From Streptomyces sp. NBC_00440 (GTDB lineage Bacteria > Actinomycetota > Actinomycetes > Streptomycetales > Streptomycetaceae), in NCBI RefSeq assembly GCF_036014215.1, contig NZ_CP107921.1, positions 3,335,001-3,399,000 of the forward strand: a DNA stretch of 64,000 bases, written 5' to 3'. Made by a program: the position numbers and the translations under genes. Positions 8,247 to 16,528 of the stretch are shown here, piece by piece. The notes under the pieces are model-generated. The model did no database searches, was not told the origin of the DNA, and saw nothing but the letters and a program-made list of their open reading frames with translations. The stretch's first letter is position 1. Each line of letters begins with the position of its first letter.

Positions 8247-9104
8247 GTGGCGTCCAACGTCAATCCCACTGTCAGGCGGCGCCGGCTCGGCCAGGAGCTG
8301 CGCAGGCTCCGTGAGCTCAAGGGCATGACGGCCGAGGAGGTCGCCGAGCGCCTGCTCGTCTCCCAGTCGAAGATCAGCCGCCTGGAGAACGGCCGCCGCT
8401 CCATCAGCCAGCGCGATGTCCGCGACCTCTGCGGCGTGTACGAGGTCGAGGACGTCCGGATCGTCGACTCGCTGATGCAAATGGCCAAGGACTCCCGCCA
8501 GCAGGGCTGGTGGCACGCCTTCGGCGACATCCCGTACAGCGTCTACATCGGCCTGGAGACCGACGCGGCCAGCCTGCGCGTGTACGACCCGCAGGTCGTC
8601 CCGGGGCTGCTCCAGACCAAGCAGTACGCCGAGGCCCTGATCGCCGGCGCGCTGCCGGAGACCGCCGTGACCGACATCGAGAAGCGGGTCCAGGTCCGGC
8701 TGCGCCGCCAGGAGCGGGTCAGCGCCGACGAGTCCCCGCTGCGGCTCTGGGTCGTGATCGACGAGTCCGCGCTGCTCCGGGTCATCGGCGACAAGCAGCT
8801 GATGATCGCCCAGCTGGAACACCTCGTCGAGCTGTCCCAGCTCCCCCATGTCACCGTGCAGGTACTGCCGTTCGCCGTGGGCGCGCACCCCGGCATCAAC
8901 GGCCAGTACGCCATTCTGGAATTCCCCGACGCGGCGGACTCCAGCGTGGTCTACATCGAGGGCGTCACCAGCGACCTCTATCTGGAGAAAGCGCACGATG
9001 TGCAGAAGTACAGCGTGATGTATGAGCACTTGCGCGCGCAGGCCCTCAACGTGGATCAGACGCGGCAGTTCATCATGGATATCGCCAAGGGCTACGCACG
9101 CTGA
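8247..9104 (+). CDS. XRE-family HTH regulator with DUF5753 (WhiJ/Scr1-like)
   Basis: The 285-residue protein has an N-terminal helix-turn-helix (about residues 12-70, with SQSKISRLENGRRSIS as recognition region) and a C-terminal DUF5753 domain (from ~100, containing VPGLLQTKQYAEALI and LPHVTVQVLPF). This is the architecture of the large Streptomyces family that includes WhiJ, regulators typically paired with a small DUF397 protein, which follows here. GTG 8247 has GGAGG ten bases upstream. Likely a DNA-binding protein whose activity is set by the DUF397 partner (known for WhiJ-type pairs; inference here). Confidence 0.92.
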   Translation: MASNVNPTVRRRRLGQELRRLRELKGMTAEEVAERLLVSQSKISRLENGRRSISQRDVRDLCGVYEVEDVRIVDSLMQMAKDSRQQGWWHAFGDIPYSVYIGLETDAASLRVYDPQVVPGLLQTKQYAEALIAGALPETAVTDIEKRVQVRLRRQERVSADESPLRLWVVIDESALLRVIGDKQLMIAQLEHLVELSQLPHVTVQVLPFAVGAHPGINGQYAILEFPDAADSSVVYIEGVTSDLYLEKAHDVQKYSVMYEHLRAQALNVDQTRQFIMDIAKGYAR

Positions 9105-9295
9105 ATAGCCAGCTATGTCCGATTCCTGGATTCAAGGTCGGCACGGTACACCCCAGCTGCCCCGGAGCGGAAGACTGAACCGGCATAAGCCATCCGGTCG
9201 GGTGAACGGCCGTCTCGGACAGCGGAGTTCGCGAGTAGCGTCGACCACGCCACCGAGAACGGCGGCGCACACGACCACTGCATACCGGAGCGAAC

Positions 9296-9505
9296 ATGGC
9301 AATTCAGCAGGGTGCGACCGAGTCCTGGACCAAGTCTTCGTATTCCACGGGTAATGGTGCATGCGTCGAGGTCAAGTCACCGCTCACGCAGGCCATCGCC
9401 GTGCGGGACTCAAAAGTCGCCGACGGCCCGTCGATCACCTTTGTTCCCGCTTCGTGGAACAGCTTCGTGAACGAAGTGGGCCAGGGCGCGTTCACTCTCG
9501 ACTGA
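9296..9505 (+). CDS. DUF397 small protein, partner of the HTH regulator
   Basis: A 69-residue protein with the DUF397 signature WTKSSYSTGNGACVEV and AVRDSK followed by F..AW..F near the end. DUF397 proteins are encoded beside WhiJ-type HTH regulators and are thought to modulate them. It is 191 bases after the regulator in the same direction. Start ATG at 9296, preceded by GGAGCGAAC. Confidence 0.88.
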   Translation: MAIQQGATESWTKSSYSTGNGACVEVKSPLTQAIAVRDSKVADGPSITFVPASWNSFVNEVGQGAFTLD

Positions 9506-9686
9506 TCCCCGGCCCCCATGGTCACCCCGCTCGTTGAACAAGAGCCCTCTCGACTGGATCGCCGTCCCGGCCGAGGGGGCTCGGTCATGACCGGGCGGGC
9601 CCGGCCATGACCGGCCGCTTGTCCGGACAAGGCCGCCCGCCCCAGCCGAAGCCGCCGGTCCTGAACAGCCGCCGCAGCCGCCCCGG

Positions 9687-10604
9687 TCAGCGCAGTTGGT
9701 CGACGTAGCGGTCGGTTCCCGGCACGGTCGGCACGAAGGGCGCCACCAGCTCCACCCGCCCCAGCCCGCGCTCGGCCAGATCCCCGTCGAGCCCGGTGAA
9801 GGACTGTTCCCAGACCTCCCTCGGGTCGGTCTCCAGGAACCAGAGCAGCGTGAGCCGGGTGTCCACCCCCTCCACCTGCTTCACATACGCCATCCGGTCG
9901 CTCGGCAGCGGTGTCGGCCGGAAGATCGTCACCATCGCCGCCGGCCCGCCCGCGAGCCGCTTCGGCAGATGCTTCGCCCGCAGCCACTCCAGCAACTCGG
10001 CCCGCTGTTCGGGTCCTTCGGCGTCGACCACCTCGACGACAAGACCCGCGTACGGATGGTCGAGCGCGTGGAAGTCGCGCGGCCCGGCGGCCCCGTCCCG
10101 GTAGACCGTCGCCTCGTGGTCCTGGAACGACGTGAAGACATGCGTACGGTCCTGGTAGACCCGGCCGTCCCGGTTCAGCCGCTTGTTGATGCCGACGGTC
10201 CACTTCATGTGCTCGTCGTAGCGGCCCTCGGTCACCCAGTACGTCGTGATGTAGCAGCCGGCCGTCACCGGCTGGGCGACCGCCGACTTCTCCGGGTAGC
10301 GCAGTTCCTGGAGCTCCCGGGTGGCGACCCAGCGGCGGCCCGAGTACATCCAGGGCATCGCCATGGCACCGGCGTAGAAGTGGTCGTCCTCGTACCACCG
10401 GTTGTACGCGTACTCATGGCCCGGATGAGGCTCCACCATGGTGATCAGGGCGTGGCCGGGCCGCACCCCGTACGGCCCGACCGAGGCCAGCTCGCCGTAC
10501 ACCTCGCTCCGGGTGCCACCGGCCGCCTGCCCGCCGCCCGCACCCCCGCCGACCGCCGCACTTCCGCTCCCGGTTCCGCTTCCGCTCCCTGACTTCTCGC
10601 TCAT
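9687..10604 (-). CDS. Dimeric alpha/beta-barrel (EthD-like) protein of unknown function
   Basis: About 305 residues. After a Gly/Ser-rich N-terminal ~30 residues, the protein shows two ferredoxin-like halves; the first contains EYAYNRWYEDDHFYAGAM, resembling the W-x-NRWYD-x-H pattern of dimeric alpha/beta-barrel (EthD-like) proteins. These often act in small-molecule or CoA-linked catabolism, but no reaction can be assigned. The ATG at 10604 follows GGAGGACGGGGTGCCG; GTG codons at 10610 or 10634 are alternatives. It is divergent from an SDR gene, with a perfect palindrome in the shared promoter that also occurs at the catabolic operons at 50-59 kb. Confidence 0.6.
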   Translation of the reverse strand: MSEKSGSGSGTGSGSAAVGGGAGGGQAAGGTRSEVYGELASVGPYGVRPGHALITMVEPHPGHEYAYNRWYEDDHFYAGAMAMPWMYSGRRWVATRELQELRYPEKSAVAQPVTAGCYITTYWVTEGRYDEHMKWTVGINKRLNRDGRVYQDRTHVFTSFQDHEATVYRDGAAGPRDFHALDHPYAGLVVEVVDAEGPEQRAELLEWLRAKHLPKRLAGGPAAMVTIFRPTPLPSDRMAYVKQVEGVDTRLTLLWFLETDPREVWEQSFTGLDGDLAERGLGRVELVAPFVPTVPGTDRYVDQLR

Positions 10605-10651
10605 CGGCACCCCGTCCTCCCTCTTCCGTTCCACCGCTGGACGGACCTACT

Positions 10652-10666
10652 CTGACGCTCCGTCAG
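10652..10666. promoter_or_regulatory. 15-bp palindromic operator, copy 1 (divergent promoter)
   Basis: CTGACG-CTC-CGTCAG is a perfect 6-3-6 palindrome between the divergent EthD-like and SDR genes, 30 bases before the SDR start. The same motif recurs at 49857, 49919, 53085 and 58737, always between genes. Size and symmetry fit a TetR-family operator (inference). Confidence 0.7.
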
Positions 10667-10696
10667 GAAAACTGCCAGAGTCCGGAGGGCCCCACC

Positions 10697-11524
10697 ATGG
10701 AAAGCCGTGCCACGGAATCCCGCCCCACGGAATCGCAGGGCGCGGCGCTCGCGGGGAAGACCGTCGTCGTGTCCGGCGTCGGGGCCGGGCTCGGCCACCA
10801 GGTGGCCGCGGCGGTCGTACGGGACGGTGGCAACGCCGTACTCGGCGCGCGCACCGAGGCGAACCTCGTGAAGGCAGCCGCCGAGATCGACCCCTCGGGC
10901 ACCCGGACCGCCCATCTGCCCACGGACATCGGCGACGAGTCACAGTGCGACGCCCTCGCCGCGCTGGCGGTCGAGCGGTTCGGCGGGATCGACGCGGTGG
11001 TCCATGTCGCCGCCTGGGACGGCTACTTCGGCGGGATCGAGGACGCCGACTTCACCACCTGGCAGGGCGTCATCGACGTCAACCTGCTCGGTACGCTGCG
11101 GATGACACGGGCCTGCCTGCCCGGGCTCAAGGCGCGGGGCGGATCGGTCGTCATCGTCGGGACACAGTCGGCGGTGGCCGCACCGTCAGAGGTGCACCAG
11201 GCCGCGTACGCGGCGTCGAAGGGCGCGCTCACCTCGGCCATGTACTCCATGGCGCGCGAGCTGGGGCCGCACCGGATCCGGGTGAACACCGTGCTGCCCG
11301 GCTGGATGTGGGGGCCGCCGGTGCAGGCGTTCGTCCAGTTCACCGCGCACACCGAGGGCGTCCCCGAGGCGGAGGTGCTCAGCCGGCTGACCGGCCGGAT
11401 GGCCCTGCCCGAGCTGGCGACGGACGGTGACGTGGCGGACGCCGCGATCTTCCTGGCCTCCGACCGCGCGCGGGCCATCACCGGGCAGTCGCTGCTAGTC
11501 AATGCCGGTGAACTGATGCGCTGA
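10697..11524 (+). CDS. Short-chain dehydrogenase/reductase (SDR)
   Basis: A 275-residue classical SDR: nucleotide-binding motif SGVGAGLG (a variant of TGxxxGxG, ~26-33), a later catalytic YAASK (YxxxK), and the PG-type loop VLPGWMWGP. It should oxidise or reduce an alcohol/ketone with NAD(P). ATG 10697 follows CGGAGGGCCCCACC. Its promoter carries the shared palindrome, so it probably belongs to the same regulon as the EthD-like neighbour and the distant catabolic operons. Followed by a good terminator. Confidence 0.88.
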   Translation: MESRATESRPTESQGAALAGKTVVVSGVGAGLGHQVAAAVVRDGGNAVLGARTEANLVKAAAEIDPSGTRTAHLPTDIGDESQCDALAALAVERFGGIDAVVHVAAWDGYFGGIEDADFTTWQGVIDVNLLGTLRMTRACLPGLKARGGSVVIVGTQSAVAAPSEVHQAAYAASKGALTSAMYSMARELGPHRIRVNTVLPGWMWGPPVQAFVQFTAHTEGVPEAEVLSRLTGRMALPELATDGDVADAAIFLASDRARAITGQSLLVNAGELMR

Positions 11525-11550
11525 ACAGCTCAGTTGGACCTCCTTTTCTC

Positions 11551-11582
11551 GGACCGCACGGGACCCGCATCCCGTGCGGTCC
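11551..11582 (+). terminator. Terminator after the SDR gene
   Basis: GGACCGCACGGGA (11551-11563) pairs perfectly with TCCCGTGCGGTCC (11570-11582) around a six-base loop, 26 bases after the SDR stop. Confidence 0.78.
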
Positions 11583-11891
11583 TGCCGTTCTGCCTCCGGA
11601 TGGCTGCCGCTGGCGAAGTGCCCGCTCATGGTGTGGCCCCCGTCACTCCGAGAGCAACGGGTCCGTGAGTCAAGAGGACGCAAAATCGTTCGACTTACTG
11701 ACCCCTGTTCATACTTGTGATCGCTGAACCCTTGACCGGCCCTTGGCACAGAGGGTTCAATCCGTGAAGCCCCCGGTCCCGCACGGGGGCGCCGCCCGAT
11801 CGACGTACTGGCGAAGCGTTTCCCGTTCATCGAGGTTCCATCGCGGTTCATCGAGATGAACTCAGTACAGGCGGACCCCTGGAGGGGGCAC
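11583..11891 (+). promoter_or_regulatory. Leader/promoter region of the solute symporter
   Basis: This 309-base stretch has no convincing gene. It contains an 8-bp inverted repeat, TGAACCCT (11725-11732) and AGGGTTCA (11752-11759), about 130 bases before the symporter start, which could be an operator or a leader hairpin. A minus-strand open frame (11495-11920) is not supported. Confidence 0.4.
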
Positions 11892-13475
11892 ATGAACAGT
11901 CTCGACTGGACCGTGCTCATCGGTTACTTCGGCGTGATGATCGCGATCGGCTTCTGGTCCCACAAGCGTGTGGACAACGTGAGCGACTTCTTCACCGCCG
12001 GCGGCAGAATGCCGTGGTGGCTGTCGGGCATCTCCCACCACATGTCCGGCTACAGCGCGGTGATGTTCACCGGGTACGCCGGAATCTCGTACCAGTACGG
12101 ACTCACATCCATGGTCACCTGGTCGCTCCCGATCGCCATCGGCATCGGGATCGGCGCGAAGCTCTTCGCGCCCCGGCTGAACCGGCTGCGCTCCCGGCTG
12201 CATGTGGCCTCACCGCTCGAATACCTGAAGGACCGCTACAACATCCAGACCCAGCAGGCGCTGGCCTGGTCCGGGCTGCTGCTGAAGATCGTGGACGTCG
12301 GTGCCAAGTGGGCGGCCATCTCCACCCTGCTCGCCGTCTTCACCGGCATCACCATCACCCAGGGCATCTTCATCACCGGTGTGATCACGGCCATTTACTG
12401 CACGGTCGGCGGTCTGTGGGCCGACGCGCTCACCGAGCTGGGGCAGTTCATCATCCAGCTGGTCGCCGGTGTCGCGATGCTGGTCGCCGCCATGGGCAAG
12501 CTCGACGGCTTCAGCACGCTGTGGACGGTCTGGGACAAGCTCCCCAGCGGCCACACCGACCCGACGGCCGGCCCCTACACGATGACGTTCCTGCTGGCGT
12601 ATCTCTTCATCAAGACCTTCGAGTACAACGGCGGCATGTGGAACCAGGCCCAGCGCTACATGGCCACCGACTCCCCGCGCTCCGCGACCCGTTCGGCCAC
12701 GCTGTCCGCCGTCCTCTGGCTGGTCTGGCCCGCCGTCCTCTTCTTCCCCATGTGGTGCGCGCCGCTGCTGGTGCACGCGCAGAAGCCGGACGCGTCGGAC
12801 GCGTACGCGCTGATGTCCGAGTCGCTGCTGCCGCACGGCCTGCTCGGCCTGGTCGTCGTCGGCTTCTTCTCGCACACAATGGCCATGTGCTCGTCGGACG
12901 CCAACGCCATCTCCGCCGTCTTCACCCGGGACATCGCCCCGGCCATGTCCAAGTCGGCCCGCGAGTGGAGCAGCCGCACCGGGCTGCTGGCCGCGCGGAT
13001 CTCGACGCTCGGCTTCCTCGCCCTGTCGATGGCGCTGGCGACCCAGATCAACTCGCCCACGTTCAAGGACATCATCTCGGTCGTCATCAAGTGGGTGGCC
13101 GGTCTGATGGGCCCGATCGCGATCCCGTTCATGCTCGGCCTGCTGCGCTCGTTCCGGAAGTCCGGGCCGACGGCGGCGCTGGTCAGCTGGGCCGCGGGGC
13201 TGCTCGCGTTCTACTTCACCAACTACCACCTGGACGGATCCACCAACACGGACGTCGCCCTGGAGTGGCAGGTCTCGCTGCCACTCGCGATCTCACTGGT
13301 GCTCTACATCCTCATCGGCTTCATCAAGCCGGAGGACACACCGGAGCGCGACGCGATCATCGCGAAGGTCAACATGGACGGCGACGGCCCGGACGCCGCG
13401 TCGGCCGCTGCCGTACCGGCGCAGGGCGGCGCGGCCGACGCGAAGGTGCGGGGGCGCGAAGGCGCTGACGGCTGA
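11892..13475 (+). CDS. Sodium:solute symporter (SSS family)
   Basis: A 527-residue integral membrane protein with about 13 hydrophobic segments. It starts LDWTVLIGYFGVMIAIGFW and carries the SSS-type DFFTAGGRMPWW motif near residue 40, which marks this Na+-coupled transporter family (sugars, carboxylates, amino acids). The substrate is not deducible. ATG 11892 has GGAGGGGG immediately upstream (11881-11888). The C-terminal cytoplasmic tail is Ala/Gly-rich, and the stop codon lies inside a short run of CTGACGG heptamers. Confidence 0.88.
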   Translation: MNSLDWTVLIGYFGVMIAIGFWSHKRVDNVSDFFTAGGRMPWWLSGISHHMSGYSAVMFTGYAGISYQYGLTSMVTWSLPIAIGIGIGAKLFAPRLNRLRSRLHVASPLEYLKDRYNIQTQQALAWSGLLLKIVDVGAKWAAISTLLAVFTGITITQGIFITGVITAIYCTVGGLWADALTELGQFIIQLVAGVAMLVAAMGKLDGFSTLWTVWDKLPSGHTDPTAGPYTMTFLLAYLFIKTFEYNGGMWNQAQRYMATDSPRSATRSATLSAVLWLVWPAVLFFPMWCAPLLVHAQKPDASDAYALMSESLLPHGLLGLVVVGFFSHTMAMCSSDANAISAVFTRDIAPAMSKSAREWSSRTGLLAARISTLGFLALSMALATQINSPTFKDIISVVIKWVAGLMGPIAIPFMLGLLRSFRKSGPTAALVSWAAGLLAFYFTNYHLDGSTNTDVALEWQVSLPLAISLVLYILIGFIKPEDTPERDAIIAKVNMDGDGPDAASAAAVPAQGGAADAKVRGREGADG

Positions 13476-13551
13476 CGGCTGACGGCTGACCGGGGGCGCG
13501 GCGCGGCTGTACGTACGCGGTGGCGTCCGCCAGGCCGGTCGGCTCAGCCCG

Positions 13552-14667
13552 TCATCCCCTCGGGTAGCGGGAGAGCCAGGCCGGTGTGGTGAGCGCCGGG
13601 CTGTGCAGCGCCGGGCCCTGGGTCATCTCCATCGAGAAGTCGTCGGCGAGCTGGAGCACCGTCGCACGTCCCTCCAGCTCCGCGAGCCAGCCCGGCGGCA
13701 GCGCGGTCTCGCCGTGCAGGGCGCCCAGCAGGCTGCCGCAGATGGCGCCGGTGGCCTGGGACGGGCCGCTGTGATTCACGGCGAGGCGCAGCCCATGGCG
13801 TACGTCCTCGCCGACCAGCGCGCAGTACACCCCGATCGCGAGTGCCTCATCGGCCAGTTCGCCGTCGCCCAGCGACTCGACGCGGGTGGGGCTGGGCATC
13901 CCCTGGCGTACGGCGCCGAGCGCGTGCTGGAGGGCGTCGGTGACCGGCTGGTGGCCGGGGCGAGGGGTCAGCTGGCCCAGCGCGTGCTGCACCGCCGCGT
14001 CGAGGCTCTCGCCGCGCGCGAGCCCGTGCACGATGACGGCGTGCGCCCCGGCGCTGAGGTAGCCGGTGGGGTGGCCGTGGCTCTGCGCGGCGCATTCGAC
14101 GGCCAGTTGAAAGACGAGCCCCGGCTCCCAGCCGACGAGCAGCCCGAAGGGCGCGGACCGGCTGACGGCCGACGCGTCGCGCGCCTCCGGGTTCCTGGGT
14201 TTGTCCAGGGTGCCCATCACCTCGTCGCCGAACCCCGTCAGACAGCTCCGTTCGGGGTCGCGGCGGGTGTACAGCCACTCCTCGCAGGCGAGCCAGCCGT
14301 TGTCCGTGCGGCGCTCGTCGGGGCCCCAGTCGCGCTGGGTCGCCGCCCACCGCAGATGGGCCCGGTACACATCGGTGGGCGGATGCCAGGCACCGGTGTC
14401 CCGCCGGACCTGCGCCCGTATCAGACCGTCGACGGTGAACAGGGAGAGCTGGGTCGCGGCCGTGACCGCCCCGCGTCTGCCGTACACGGCGACGAAGTCG
14501 GTGAGGCCGCCGGCCCCATGGGTCTCGCGTATGGCGTCGAGCCCCTGCCCCGCGACACCCGCCCCGAGCGCATCGCCCAGCGCACCGCCCAGCAGGCATC
14601 CGCGCACCCGGCTGCGGAAGTCCTGCTGCTCGGTGCGGCCCCAGAGGGGAGTGGTTGATGCGCTCAT
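13552..14667 (-). CDS. ADP-ribosylglycohydrolase (DraG/ARH) family protein
   Basis: A 371-residue protein with the family signatures GCLLGGALGDALGAG (residues ~23-37) and, near the end, NHSGPSQATGAICGSLLGAL, where acidic and Asn/Ser residues bind the two Mg ions in DraG-type enzymes. Such enzymes remove ADP-ribose from proteins, nucleic acids or metabolites. The ATG at 14667 is the first plausible start; the ribosome-binding site is weak. It is downstream of and co-directional with the biosynthetic operon (61-base gap), but likely belongs to the core genome. Confidence 0.87.
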   Translation of the reverse strand: MSASTTPLWGRTEQQDFRSRVRGCLLGGALGDALGAGVAGQGLDAIRETHGAGGLTDFVAVYGRRGAVTAATQLSLFTVDGLIRAQVRRDTGAWHPPTDVYRAHLRWAATQRDWGPDERRTDNGWLACEEWLYTRRDPERSCLTGFGDEVMGTLDKPRNPEARDASAVSRSAPFGLLVGWEPGLVFQLAVECAAQSHGHPTGYLSAGAHAVIVHGLARGESLDAAVQHALGQLTPRPGHQPVTDALQHALGAVRQGMPSPTRVESLGDGELADEALAIGVYCALVGEDVRHGLRLAVNHSGPSQATGAICGSLLGALHGETALPPGWLAELEGRATVLQLADDFSMEMTQGPALHSPALTTPAWLSRYPRG

Positions 14668-14728
14668 GGCGGAGCACTCTAATCGACCAGGGGCGACCGT
14701 TTAAGAGCGCGATCCGTACGTTGATCAA

Positions 14729-16477
14729 CTACGCCTGGGCAGTCGGCAGCTCGGCGGTGTACTCGACGTTCCGGGACCTCCGCAGCAACCGCACGGCCTC
14801 TCGCTGGACCTTCCCCGATTCGGTGCGCGGCAGGCCGTCCACGAACTCCACGAACCGTACGAGCTTGGGCGCGGGCAGCTGTTCCCGCTGGTACGCGAAG
14901 AGCACCTCGGCGGTGGCCCGGCTGGCGTTCCACCCGGCGGAGAGCACGACGTACGCCTTGGGCAGCAGTGCCGTGCCCTCGGACACCGGCACTACGGACA
15001 GTTCGGCGACGGCGGGGTGCAGCACCAGCACGTGCTCCAGTTCCAGGGGCGCGATCGGCACGCCGTCCGGCCCCTCGAACACGTCCTTGCGCCGACCGAG
15101 ACAGACCAGGGACCCGTCGCTGTCCCACCGGGCCAGGTCACCGGTCCGGTACAGGCCGCCCGGGGTGTGGCTGGTGGCGTTGTCCTCCGGGTCCAGGTAG
15201 CCCCTCATCATGCCGACCGGACCGTTGGACAGGTCCAGGCAGAGTTCTCCCTCCTGAGCCGGCTCGTCGGTGCCGGGCTTGACCACCACCAGTTCGTAGC
15301 CGGGCAGCGGGTAGCCCATGGAGACCGGGGCCGCCGGTGAGGAGGCGGTGACCCCGGCCATCGCGGTGACCTCGGACTGCCCGAACCCGTTGCGGACGGT
15401 CACCCCGGCCAGTTTGCGTACCTGTTCGACCACGTCGCCCATGAGCGGCTCGCCGACGCTCACCGCGTGCCGCAACCCGGGCAGGCCGTCGGGCAGCCCG
15501 GTCCGGATCAGTGCCCTCCAGATGCTGGGCGGCGCACAGAAGCTGGTGACCGTCCCGCTCCGCAACACTTCGAGCAGCCGCTGCGGGGTGGCGTCGGCGC
15601 TGTCCATGGACACCACGGTGGCCTCGGCGTTCCAGGGCCCGAACAGCGAGCTCCATGGGTACTTCGCCCAGGCCGGGGCGGAGACGTTGAGGTGCACATC
15701 CCCTGGCTTCAGCCCGTTCCAGTACATGCTCGCCAGATGCCCGATCGCGTAGCTGACGTGTGTGTGCACCACCAGTTTCGGCCGTGCGGTGGAGCCGGAG
15801 GTGAAGTAGTAGAACAGCGGCTCGTCGGCCTCGGTGGGGCCTTCCGGTACGTAACCGCCCTCGTGCCCTTCCGAGTTGGCGAAGCCGGTCCAGCCCTCGT
15901 GCTCCCCGCCCACGATGATCTTCGCCTGGAGACCGTCCACGAGGCCGTCCACCGCGAGTCCCGGCACGATCCGGTGGTCGGCGATCACATGCCGCGCTCC
16001 GGCCCTGCCGATCCTCGTACGCAGTTCCTCGGGCGAGATGGTGATGAAGGCGGGTGCGACGACGGCCCGGATCTTGATCAGTGCGAGCATCAGCTCCCAC
16101 AGCTCGATCCGGTTGTCCATCAGCAGCATCACCACCTCGCCCCGGCGTACGCCCTGCGAAAGCAGCCAGCCGGCGACCCGGTCGGAACGCCGGGAAAGTT
16201 CCTGGAAGGTCAGCTCGCCCTGGCCGACGATGCGCAGGGCCACCCGGTCGTTGCCCTCGGCGATCCGGTCGAACCAGTCGATCGCCCAGTTGAACCACCG
16301 GGGCCGTGGCCACTTGAACGCCGCACGCGCGGCGTCCTGGTCATCGGCGTGGTGCAGCAGAAGGTCCCGCGCGGCCCGGAACTCCCGGTACGCATCGTCT
16401 TGCCCGGACAACTTGTCCCCGATCAGTGGAAGGCGTTGACCGCCGGAAGGTTTCGGTCGCTGGAAGGCGTTGGTCAC
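14729..16477 (-). CDS. Adenylate-forming acyl/aryl-CoA or acyl-ACP ligase
   Basis: A 582-residue ANL-superfamily enzyme. The ATP loop YYFTSGSTARPKLVVHTH (~225-242), the YRTGDLARW motif and the C-terminal LPRTESGKVQREA (catalytic Lys) are all present. The N-terminal AYREFRAARDLLL block resembles benzoate-CoA-ligase or medium-chain acyl-CoA synthetase types. As last gene of a five-gene operon with a free carrier protein, it may activate an acyl or aryl acid and load it on that carrier (inference). GTG 16477 lies inside a 17-bp tandem repeat and has no clear ribosome-binding site; a start further inside, for example TTG 16411, is possible. Confidence 0.85.
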   Translation of the reverse strand: MTNAFQRPKPSGGQRLPLIGDKLSGQDDAYREFRAARDLLLHHADDQDAARAAFKWPRPRWFNWAIDWFDRIAEGNDRVALRIVGQGELTFQELSRRSDRVAGWLLSQGVRRGEVVMLLMDNRIELWELMLALIKIRAVVAPAFITISPEELRTRIGRAGARHVIADHRIVPGLAVDGLVDGLQAKIIVGGEHEGWTGFANSEGHEGGYVPEGPTEADEPLFYYFTSGSTARPKLVVHTHVSYAIGHLASMYWNGLKPGDVHLNVSAPAWAKYPWSSLFGPWNAEATVVSMDSADATPQRLLEVLRSGTVTSFCAPPSIWRALIRTGLPDGLPGLRHAVSVGEPLMGDVVEQVRKLAGVTVRNGFGQSEVTAMAGVTASSPAAPVSMGYPLPGYELVVVKPGTDEPAQEGELCLDLSNGPVGMMRGYLDPEDNATSHTPGGLYRTGDLARWDSDGSLVCLGRRKDVFEGPDGVPIAPLELEHVLVLHPAVAELSVVPVSEGTALLPKAYVVLSAGWNASRATAEVLFAYQREQLPAPKLVRFVEFVDGLPRTESGKVQREAVRLLRRSRNVEYTAELPTAQA

Positions 16478-16528
16478 TGGAAGGCGTTGGTCAGTGACAG
16501 GCGTTGGTCACTGGAAGGCGTCGGACGT
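16427..16528. repeat. Six 17-bp tandem repeats across a gene junction
   Basis: Six head-to-tail 17-bp units (consensus TGGAAGGCGTTGGTCAC on the plus strand; starts 16427, 16444, 16461, 16478, 16495, 16512) cover the end of the FAD/NAD(P) gene, the 30-base gap and the beginning of the ligase gene. The minus strand of most units contains GTGA, so start- and stop-like triplets recur. Because 17 is not a multiple of 3, gain or loss of a unit would change frames. Confidence 0.85.

Noticed and set aside
10652..10666. KstR or KstR2 operator
   Set aside because: The mycobacterial KstR (AACnnGTT-type) and KstR2 (CAAGnnCTTG-type) cores do not match CTGAC-N5-GTCAG.
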